A DNA stretch of 64,000 nucleotides from contig JBFMHE010000017.1 of NCBI GenBank assembly GCA_040752355.1, forward strand, positions 1 to 64,000, read 5' to 3'. The number at the start of each line of letters is the position of its first letter. Within the stretch, counting starts at the first letter, position 1. Source of the stretch: Nitrospirota bacterium. Its GTDB lineage: Bacteria > Nitrospirota > Thermodesulfovibrionia > Thermodesulfovibrionales > Dissulfurispiraceae. The translations under genes were made by a program, and so were the position numbers. Of this stretch, positions 52,567 through 61,449 are shown one piece after another. Under the pieces are notes generated by a model. That model had not been told where the DNA came from. It searched no databases and worked only from the letters and a program-made list of their open reading frames with translations.

Positions 52567-52652
52567 TGCGTAACGGGTGATCAGGAAGAGACAGAAAGTC
52601 TCTCCTTGGTTTGTTACCGATTACGCGTTACGGATTACGTATCACGGATTGT
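52555..52652. repeat. Heptad array F (TTACGNA/CGTAATG words), GAF gene-fdhD gap
   Basis: Left arm 52555-52582: CGTAATG, CGTGATG, CGTAACG, GGTGATC; the first word lies in the last codons and the second contains the stop codon of the GAF gene. The spacer contains the hairpin AGAGAC-AGAAA-GTCTCT. Right arm in opposite orientation, 52613-52652: GTTACCG, ATTACGC, GTTACGG, ATTACGT, ATCACGG, then ATTGT, touching the fdhD ATG at 52653. The array fills the complete gap between the two genes, leaving no ribosome site. Confidence 0.87.
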
Positions 52653-53414
52653 ATGGAAGGATACTTAAAGCGGAAGATACTCAAGAACAGCGGCAATGCC
52701 TTCGAGGAGAAGGAGGACCTCATCGCCCTCGAGCGGCGGCTGCGGGTCTCGGTCAACGGCAAGGAGGTGTTGAGCCTCTACTGTACGCCGCTCATGGTCA
52801 GGGAGCTGGTGGTCGGCATGTTCATGACCGAGGATATCATCAAAGGCGGCTGGTGCACCGAGCGGATGTCCATCGAATACGGCGAGGACGTGCTCGTCGA
52901 TATCCCCGCAGAGGGCGAGGCCTCGATGGACGGGGCGGTGATCACCTCCGGCTGCATCGGCGGCATCACCTTTCCGAAGCGGCTGTCGCTGCAGAAGATC
53001 GAGGATACGTTCCGCGTCGCGCCGGAACGGCTCAAGGAGCTCTTCAGAAGGTTCCAGAACGCCTCGGAGCTCTACCAGATGACCGGGTGCATGCACAGCG
53101 CTGCGCTGAGCGACGGGCAGGAGATCTATTGTCTCGCCGAAGACATCGGCAGGCATAACGCGGTCGATAAGATCATCGGCTACGCGATTCTCGAGGGCAT
53201 TCCCTTCGACGGAAAGATCATGCTCGCCAGCGGACGGCTCTCGTCGGAGATCGTCTCGAAGTGCGCCAAGTGGGGCATCCCCATGGTGGCGAGCAGGACC
53301 TCCCCGACGAGCCTCGCCGTGGATATCGCCGAGAAGAGCGGGGTCACGGTGGTCGGCTTCATACGGGCGGACCGCTTCAACATCTATACCCACCCGCAGC
53401 GGATCGCGCGGTGA
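52653..53414 (+). CDS. fdhD: Formate dehydrogenase accessory sulfurtransferase FdhD
   Basis: 253 residues from ATG 52653. FdhD hands sulfur to the bis-MGD cofactor of formate dehydrogenases. Conserved: GDExLSLYCTP-like opening (RVSVNGKEVLSLYCTP), EDIGRHNAVDK, GRLSSEIVSKCAKWGIP, ASRTSPTSLAVDIAEKSGVT and the C-terminal RADRFNIYTHPQRI. The CxxC of E. coli FdhD is reduced here to C101-I-G-G, keeping the first Cys only; TGCMHSAAL supplies another Cys. No formate dehydrogenase catalytic subunit with Cys/Sec is in the window. It lacks a visible Shine-Dalgarno, being preceded by array F. Confidence 0.93.
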   Translation: MEGYLKRKILKNSGNAFEEKEDLIALERRLRVSVNGKEVLSLYCTPLMVRELVVGMFMTEDIIKGGWCTERMSIEYGEDVLVDIPAEGEASMDGAVITSGCIGGITFPKRLSLQKIEDTFRVAPERLKELFRRFQNASELYQMTGCMHSAALSDGQEIYCLAEDIGRHNAVDKIIGYAILEGIPFDGKIMLASGRLSSEIVSKCAKWGIPMVASRTSPTSLAVDIAEKSGVTVVGFIRADRFNIYTHPQRIAR

Positions 53415-53458
53415 ATGAGGACGCGCACCCGTTCGGCGGTGATTCTCAGCGGACGCCC

Positions 53459-54547
53459 CTACAGCGAGGCGCGGCCTGAGGGGCCTTTTGTCAGGATCTG
53501 CATCATCACCTCCGGCATGGGAGAGCAGTTGATCGCATCGTCCGACGATATCAGGCCTTTGGTATAGAGCTCGTAGAGCGACTGGTTCATGGTCTGCATG
53601 CCCGAACGCCCCTGCGCCGCCTGCATCACCGAATAGATCTGGTGGAGCTTGTCTTCCCGTATCAGGCTCCTGACGGCAGGGGTCATGATGAGCACTTCCA
53701 GGGCGATCACCCGCCCGTTGCCGTCCATCCGTGATATCAACCGCTGGGAGATGATGCCTTCCAGGACCGACGAGAGCTGCACCCGCATCTGCTCCTGCTG
53801 ATGGGGGGGGAAGACGTCGATGATCCGCTCGATGGTCTGGATCGCCGAATTGGTGTGGAGCGTCCCGAGGGTCAGATGCCCTGTCTCGGCTATGGTGATC
53901 GCCGCTTCGATGGTCTCGACATCGTGGAGCTCGCCGATGAAGACGATGTCGGGGTCCTGCCGCATGATGTTTTTCAGCGCGCATCTGAAGGAGGCCGTAT
54001 CCGAGTTGACCTCCCGCTGGTTGATGATGCATTTCTTGTGGTTGTGGAGAAACTCTATCGGGTCCTCGATGGTGACGATGTGCGCCTCGCGTTCGGTGTT
54101 GATGAGGTCGATGATCGAGGCCATGGTGGTCGATTTGCCGGTCCCGGCAGGGCCGGTGACGAGCACGAGCCCCTGCGGTTTCCGCGAAAAGTCCTCGACC
54201 GTGTCGGGCAGGCCGAGCTCCCGGCAGGTCTTGATCTCGAACGGGATCGCCCTGAAGGCCCCTGCGACCGCTCCGCGCTGCCTGAAGATGTTGGCCCTGA
54301 AGCGGCTCAGCCCTTTGATGCCGAAGGAGAGGTCGAGCTCGCTGCTCTCCTCGAACTTCTGCTTCTGGAGGTCGGTCAGGATGCTGTAGCAGAGTGACTG
54401 CGTATCGTCCGGGGTGAGGGGCGGGCAGTCTTCGATCGGGACCAGCTTCTTCACGATCCGGAGCTTCGGCGGGCTGCCGGTGGTGACATGGAGGTCCGAT
54501 GCGCCGCGGTCGATCATCAGCTTCAGGTATTCTTCAAGTTTGGCCAT
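53459..54547 (-). CDS. pilT: Type IV pilus retraction ATPase PilT/PilU-type
   Basis: 362 residues, hexameric AAA-type secretion ATPase. N-terminal ASDLHVTTGSPPKLRI is the PilT PAS-like domain; Walker A is GPAGTGKSTTMAS, the Asp box EDPIEFLHNHKKCIINQREVN, Walker B VFIGELHDVETIEAAI and the C-terminal helix AIRELLLEDRIH-equivalent GRSGMQTMNQSLYELY. Walker B reads ELHD instead of the usual ELRD of PilT. It powers pilus retraction and twitching. Located 80 bp downstream of pilB on the same strand. Confidence 0.93.
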   Translation of the reverse strand: MAKLEEYLKLMIDRGASDLHVTTGSPPKLRIVKKLVPIEDCPPLTPDDTQSLCYSILTDLQKQKFEESSELDLSFGIKGLSRFRANIFRQRGAVAGAFRAIPFEIKTCRELGLPDTVEDFSRKPQGLVLVTGPAGTGKSTTMASIIDLINTEREAHIVTIEDPIEFLHNHKKCIINQREVNSDTASFRCALKNIMRQDPDIVFIGELHDVETIEAAITIAETGHLTLGTLHTNSAIQTIERIIDVFPPHQQEQMRVQLSSVLEGIISQRLISRMDGNGRVIALEVLIMTPAVRSLIREDKLHQIYSVMQAAQGRSGMQTMNQSLYELYTKGLISSDDAINCSPMPEVMMQILTKGPSGRASL

Positions 54548-54626
54548 GCTCTCCTCTCTGGAAACTCTCAGCGGTTCTGTACCGAAATGGTGCGGGTATT
54601 ATACTCTTTTGCGGGGTGTTTTGTAC

Positions 54627-56375
<1,749 letters not shown>

Positions 56376-56601
56376 CCCTTAAGATACTTGAAAGAAAAGC
56401 GGATTGTCAATTTATTGATACCCCGTCTCTGCGCCGTGGTTTCGGCGCCGGGGAATGGCTTGAACTGCAGCGGGGATGCTCCGGACGGTTCACTCAAGCA
56501 AGAGGCAATTTTCTCGATAAAGAGAGAGGGCCTTATGGCCTAACCCCAACACTGCTTTATGGAGCTGACGACCTGATAAGGCGGGATCACTGGAACAATC
56601 T
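56376..56601 (+). other. 226-bp leader between pilB and the hybrid kinase, with hairpins
   Basis: Contains a stem GCGCCG/CGGCGC (56431-56436, 56443-56448, loop TGGTTT) nested between CCCCG (56421-56425) and CGGGG (56449-56453), and a small GGCC-TTAT-GGCC hairpin near 56532-56543. No ORF. I could not match it to a known riboswitch class; promoters for both divergent genes should be here. Confidence 0.4.
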
Positions 56602-59600
56602 ATGAATGATTTCAAGGGGACTGTAGCAATAATGGGGGCAGGGGAGAGCGGTACGGCGCTCCTCTCGGTGCTGCTCAAGGAATCCGCACTTACGATTACC
56701 GGTGTTGCGGACCGGAATCCGCATGCCCCCGGGCTCCTGCTCGCCCGGGAAAGGGGCATCCCCGTCTATGGGGACCCGGGAGCGCTCCTCCAAACGGTTC
56801 CCGATATCGCGATCAACGCGACCTCGAGCGAGGAGGTGAGCGCGGAGCTTGCTGCTCGCAAAGCGCCCCGGACCGAGATCATGGAGAAGAGGAGCGCGCA
56901 GGTCTTCTGCGAGCTTCTTCAAAAGCGGCGGCAGGTGCAGGATGAGGTGCATGGGCTCCTTGCGGAGATGCAGGAGCTCTACCGCATCGGTGTTTCCCTC
57001 ACCTCCGCAGGCAGGCTCGAAGAGGTGCTGGATACGCTCCTGGCCGAGGCGCTCAGCACCATCAACGCCCCTGCAGGAAGCATAGCGCTCTACGACGAGG
57101 CGAGTGATACGCTCACCCTGAAGGCCTTCCGGGGGTTCTCTCCCGACTTCGCGAAGGTGACCCGGTGGAAGCGGCGGCAGGGCGGCATGACCGACCATTT
57201 CCTCCGCAGACGGGTTCCGACGGCCATCCCCGATACCGGGCAGGTTCCTTTTATCGACAACCAGGTGCTCCATAACGAGCGGATCAAGAGTATCCTTGCC
57301 GTTCCCCTTTTTGCCTATGAGAAGATAACGGGCATCTTGTATATCGACGACTTCGAGGTGAGGCACTGGAAGCAGCGGGAGGTCGAGTTCCTTACGCTCC
57401 TGGGAACGCAGGCAGCCTATGCCATCGAGAAGTTCAGGCTCATCGATACCCTCTCCGAGACGCGTAACTACCTTAAAAGCGTGCTCGACAACTCCGCCGA
57501 CATCATCATGACGACGAATGCCGAAGGGAGGATCGTCGAGTTCAATAACGGCGCTATACGGATCCTGGGCTACAGCAGGGAGGAGATGATCGGCAAGAGG
57601 GCTGACGAGCTCTGGGTGAGGCCCTGGGAGCGGGAGCGGACCCTCGAGCTTCTGGACAGGACGGACTACATCGCAAACTACGAGACGCAGCTGAAGACCA
57701 GGGACGGCAGGTGCATCGATATCAGTCTCACCCTCTCGGCCTTAAAGAGCAGCAGCGGCGAGCGTATCGGAACGGTCGGCATCAGCAAGGATATCACCGA
57801 GCGGAAGCGGCTCGAGCGCGCCCTTGAGGAGAGAAACATGGACCTCCAGGAGCTCAACGATAAGCTGGAAGAGCGGATACTCGATCGGACGCGGGACCTC
57901 GAACGGGCCAACAGCGAGCTCGATCGCTCCAACAGGCTGAAGAGCCAGTTCATAGCGACCATGAGCCACGAGCTGCGGACCCCGCTCAACTCCATCCTCG
58001 GCTTCTCGGAGCTGCTCATGGACGAGGTCTACGATCCCGTAACGGAACGACAGAAGCGGTACATCAGCAATATCTATAATTCCGGGAGCCATCTCCTGCA
58101 GCTTATCAGCAATGTGCTCGACATAGCGAAAATCGAATCGGGGAAAATAGAGCTCCAGCATGAGACCTTCCTCATTACGCAGACCGTTGCAGAGGTGGAT
58201 GCGGTCATCAGGTCGCTGGCGCAGAAGAAGCAGCAGCAGTTGAGCGTGCAGGTGGCCGAGGACATGCCGCCGATAAGGGCCGACCGTGTAAAGTTCAAAC
58301 AGATACTGTACAACCTGCTCTCCAATGCGGTGAAGTTTACTCCGGAGGGCGGAGCGGTCTCGGTCGAGGCGAAGGTCGTCAGCGGCGCCGACCTCCCTTC
58401 GGTCATAGGAGCGAGCGAGGCGTTCCCCGGCGACATCGATCTCCTGGTGATCACTGTTGCCGACACGGGCATCGGCATCAAGCCCGAGGACCAGGACCGC
58501 ATCTTTTCGGAGTTCGAGCAGGGAGACAGCAGTTTTTCGCGGCGGTACGAGGGCACCGGGCTCGGCCTTGCGCTGACGAAGAGGCTTGTGGAGCTGCACG
58601 GCGGCGAGATAGCGGTCGAGAGTGAGGAGGGCAAGGGGAGCACGTTCACCGTCGTCGTACCCCTCGGCACTGCGGCCGCTGCACAGCGGCTTCCCGTCGT
58701 CCCGCCGGATATGCAGCAGCAGGAGGGTGCCTTCGAGGCCGAAACAGCCCGGGGCCGGCGCTGCACGGCGCCGCTCATCCTCGTGGTCGAAGACAATCCG
58801 TCGACTTCGGAGGTGCTCACCCTCTATCTCGCCCGAGCCGGATACCGGGTCGCCCACGCCTTTACCGGCGAAGAGGCCCTCAGCCGCGCAAAGGAGCTGC
58901 AGCCCTTTGCCGTTCTCCTCGACATCATGCTCCCCGGCAAGGACGGCTGGGAGGTGCTCCAGGAGCTCAAGACCGCCCCCGAGGTAAAGGATATCCCGGT
59001 CATCATCTCCTCGGTAACCGACAACAAGGAGCTGGGGTTCGCCCTCGGCGCTTTCGACTACCTGGTAAAACCGGTAGACCGCCTGGCGCTTCTCAAGAAG
59101 CTCGAGGAGCTCAGCCTTACCGTAAAGCGGTGCCGAAAGCATATCAATATCCTCTGCATAGACGACCATGCCGAGGCGCTGGAGCTGCTGCAGTCCATCC
59201 TCGAGCCTGCGGGCTACAATGTCATCACCGCCTCCTCGGGCGCCGAAGGCGTCGATAAGGCGCTTTCGTACAAGCCCGACCTCATCATCCTCGACCTCAT
59301 GATGCCTGAAATGGACGGCTTCGAGGTGGTACATCTCCTCAAGAGCAGCCCCGCAGTGGTGGACACGCCGATCCTCATCCTCACGGCAAAGGATTTGACG
59401 GTCGAGGACCGGCTCCGGCTGGCGGGCAAAATAGAGAATTTCATCCAGAAGAGCCACTTCACGAAAGATGATCTCCTCACCTATATACGGGACCTCGAGG
59501 TCACCTTCCCTGCAAAGGCGGGACTGCTCGACGAGGTGAGCGGGCTCTTCGACCACTGCTATTTCCAGCTCCGCCTCGCCCAGGACGTTGCCAGGGCCGA

Positions 59601-60018
59601 GCGGTACAAGAGCACCTTCAGCGTCATCGTCATCGATCTCGACCAGTTTACCGAGTATATAAAGGCGCACGGCATCGCGCGCGCGAATATCTGCATCAGG
59701 AAGATCGCCGATTTCCTGAGGAGGAGCCTCAGGGGCTCCGATACGGTGGTGCGCTACGGTATCGACGAGTTTGCGGTCATCCTCGCCGACACGGTAAAGG
59801 AGTCCGCCGTGACGGTGGCAGCCCGCTTTCTCTCGCACATAGAGGCGTATCCCTTTTATGGGGAGAATGTCATGCCCCAGGGAAAGATCACCGCGAGCGT
59901 CGCGGTCGTCAACTGCCCGCGGGACGCTGCCTCCCCGGAGGAGATCATATTCAAGGCGCACCAGACGTTGAGGACGGCCAAAAAGCGGGGCGGCAGCAGG
60001 GTGGAAGTATATGGATAG
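56602..60018 (+). CDS. Hybrid sensor kinase: Rossmann-GAF-PAS-HisKA-HATPase-REC-REC-GGDEF
   Basis: 1138 residues. Order: a nucleotide-binding Rossmann-like domain (1-80; IMGAGESGTALL, ITGVADRNPHAPG, DIAINATSSEE), GAF (about 120-285), PAS (290-400), coiled coil, HisKA with H456 in MSHELRTPLN, HATPase (N, G1, G2 boxes near 590-690), receiver 1 with D774, receiver 2 with D854/D855 and phosphoacceptor D898, and a C-terminal GGDEF-type domain (970-1135) with RYGIDEF at 1053-1057, where the second Gly is Ile. A cytoplasmic, multi-input kinase; diguanylate cyclase activity is doubtful. It overlaps the following receiver gene by 8 bp, and is divergent from pilB, hinting at control of pili. Confidence 0.9.
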   Translation: MNDFKGTVAIMGAGESGTALLSVLLKESALTITGVADRNPHAPGLLLARERGIPVYGDPGALLQTVPDIAINATSSEEVSAELAARKAPRTEIMEKRSAQVFCELLQKRRQVQDEVHGLLAEMQELYRIGVSLTSAGRLEEVLDTLLAEALSTINAPAGSIALYDEASDTLTLKAFRGFSPDFAKVTRWKRRQGGMTDHFLRRRVPTAIPDTGQVPFIDNQVLHNERIKSILAVPLFAYEKITGILYIDDFEVRHWKQREVEFLTLLGTQAAYAIEKFRLIDTLSETRNYLKSVLDNSADIIMTTNAEGRIVEFNNGAIRILGYSREEMIGKRADELWVRPWERERTLELLDRTDYIANYETQLKTRDGRCIDISLTLSALKSSSGERIGTVGISKDITERKRLERALEERNMDLQELNDKLEERILDRTRDLERANSELDRSNRLKSQFIATMSHELRTPLNSILGFSELLMDEVYDPVTERQKRYISNIYNSGSHLLQLISNVLDIAKIESGKIELQHETFLITQTVAEVDAVIRSLAQKKQQQLSVQVAEDMPPIRADRVKFKQILYNLLSNAVKFTPEGGAVSVEAKVVSGADLPSVIGASEAFPGDIDLLVITVADTGIGIKPEDQDRIFSEFEQGDSSFSRRYEGTGLGLALTKRLVELHGGEIAVESEEGKGSTFTVVVPLGTAAAAQRLPVVPPDMQQQEGAFEAETARGRRCTAPLILVVEDNPSTSEVLTLYLARAGYRVAHAFTGEEALSRAKELQPFAVLLDIMLPGKDGWEVLQELKTAPEVKDIPVIISSVTDNKELGFALGAFDYLVKPVDRLALLKKLEELSLTVKRCRKHINILCIDDHAEALELLQSILEPAGYNVITASSGAEGVDKALSYKPDLIILDLMMPEMDGFEVVHLLKSSPAVVDTPILILTAKDLTVEDRLRLAGKIENFIQKSHFTKDDLLTYIRDLEVTFPAKAGLLDEVSGLFDHCYFQLRLAQDVARAERYKSTFSVIVIDLDQFTEYIKAHGIARANICIRKIADFLRRSLRGSDTVVRYGIDEFAVILADTVKESAVTVAARFLSHIEAYPFYGENVMPQGKITASVAVVNCPRDAASPEEIIFKAHQTLRTAKKRGGSRVEVYG

Positions 60019-60385
60019 AAAGTACCGGATACTGGTGGTCGAAGATAATCCGGTCAATCTCGAGCTCTTCGCCGACTTCCTCACGCTCGGGGGGTACGAA
60101 TGCCGGCGGGCGGCAAACGGGGAGGAGGCCCTCGAAGCGGCGAAAAAAGAGCCTCCCGATCTCGTGCTCCTGGATATCCAGCTCCCCGGGCTCGATGGCT
60201 GCGCCGTTGCCCGGCTGCTCAAGTCCTCGGAAGGGATGCAGCAGGTCAAGGTGATCGCTTTGACGGCGTACGCGCTGAAGGGCGATAAGGAGCTCTTTCT
60301 CGAAAAGGGGTTTGACGGCTATATCGCCAAGCCCATCATGATGAAGGAGTTCCTGGAGGCGGTGGAGCATTACCTCCGCTCATAG
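60011..60385 (+). CDS. Single-domain response regulator (CheY/DivK-like)
   Basis: 124 residues, one receiver only: RILVVEDNPVN, VLLDIQLPGLDG with phosphoacceptor near residue 54, VIALTAYALKGDKE and the KPI motif GYIAKPI. It overlaps the hybrid kinase by 8 bp and so is co-translated with it, probably its phosphotransfer target. The RR type DNPVN/ALTAYA is that of receivers working with histidine kinases of the DivK or phosphorelay kind. It overlaps the convergent gene by 16 bp. Confidence 0.92.
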   Translation: MDRKYRILVVEDNPVNLELFADFLTLGGYECRRAANGEEALEAAKKEPPDLVLLDIQLPGLDGCAVARLLKSSEGMQQVKVIALTAYALKGDKELFLEKGFDGYIAKPIMMKEFLEAVEHYLRS

Positions 60386-61449
60386 CCTAGAGGCGTTTGA
60401 GCTATTTTCAAGAACCGCTCCATATCGAATTCCTGGTCGATGATCTCCTTCGCCCTCGTGATCTTGCTCTTTTCGGTTATCCTCGTCCTTCCCATGATCG
60501 CCTCGATCCTGTCGACGGTCGTAAAGGTGTCCATGCCGACGGAGATCATCGGGATGCCGTTCGAGATCGCCTTGCCGAGCACGACGTCGTTCGGGTAGAG
60601 TCCGCCGGTGAGGATGATGCACCTGGTCGAGGTCTCCATGGCGACCAGCTGGATATCGGATCGGTTCGCGCCGGTGATGACCGCCTTGTTGGGTATCTTC
60701 CTGAAGTGCTTGAGCGCGCTCTCGACATCCATGGCGCCTATCGAGAAGTTTTCGACCGGCTCGTCGAGCCGGTCCTCGCAGCAGAGGACCTTCCCATTGA
60801 GCAGCTCGCTCAGTTCTTTTACCGTAAACGACTCGAGGACGCTGTCCTTTTTGATGATCGAGAGTATGGGCACTCCCTCCCTCTCGAGGAAGGGCCTGAT
60901 CGTGTCGCGGACATAGGGAAGGGTATTGGCGGGCGTCTTGTTCACCACTCCACCGATAAACCGCTCCCCCAGCAGTTTGCAGGGGCCGACGAGGGCATCT
61001 ATGGACTTGTCCCCCCGCCAGGCCTCCACCATGATGACGCGGGCGTCCATTTCCCTGATGAGGGTGAGGGCGTCGATCGTGAGCACCGAGCCCTCGAAGA
61101 AATCTCCTGCGCCGCCGATGATGAGATAATCTTTATCCTTTTGTGCGGCGAAGGCTTCCATGACCCGCTCCCGCGTATCCCGCAGCCTTCCCTCGAACAT
61201 CAGGTTCTGGGTCTCGTAGCTCAGTACGAAAGGAGAGATGAGCCTGAGCGGGTCGGAGAGCCCCAGCGCCTCCTGCACGATCATGGCGTCCGCGTCGTAC
61301 ACCTCCCTGCCCTTCTTCACCGGCGTCTTCCCGAGGGGCTTCATGTAGCCGACCTTGCAGCCCATTTCGATGAGCCGCTGGGCGAGGCCGAGGACGAGAA
61401 AGGTCTTTCCGGTGAAGCTCCTGTTCGACGCTATAAAGATCGGGATCAT
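60370..61449 (-). CDS. P-loop/DRTGG domain protein (BioD-like plus Pta N-terminal type)
   Basis: 359 residues. N-terminal P-loop of the dethiobiotin-synthetase/CobQ kind (IASNRSFTGKTFLVLGLAQRL), with KVGYMKPLG and GDFFEGSVLT. From about 210 comes a DRTGG domain (ITGANRSDIQLVAMETSTRCIILTGG), as at the N-terminus of long phosphotransacetylases. No acetyltransferase domain is present. Its ATG overlaps the stop codon of the acyl-CoA synthetase gene by 4 bp, an arrangement common in anaerobes, so it probably regulates or assists acetyl-CoA/acetate turnover (inferred). Confidence 0.85.
   Translation of the reverse strand: MIPIFIASNRSFTGKTFLVLGLAQRLIEMGCKVGYMKPLGKTPVKKGREVYDADAMIVQEALGLSDPLRLISPFVLSYETQNLMFEGRLRDTRERVMEAFAAQKDKDYLIIGGAGDFFEGSVLTIDALTLIREMDARVIMVEAWRGDKSIDALVGPCKLLGERFIGGVVNKTPANTLPYVRDTIRPFLEREGVPILSIIKKDSVLESFTVKELSELLNGKVLCCEDRLDEPVENFSIGAMDVESALKHFRKIPNKAVITGANRSDIQLVAMETSTRCIILTGGLYPNDVVLGKAISNGIPMISVGMDTFTTVDRIEAIMGRTRITEKSKITRAKEIIDQEFDMERFLKIAQTPLGYERR

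Noticed and set aside
56421-56545. A c-di-GMP (GEMM) or other known riboswitch in the leader of the hybrid kinase
   Set aside because: Hairpins are present, but I find neither the GEMM conserved core nor another known class.
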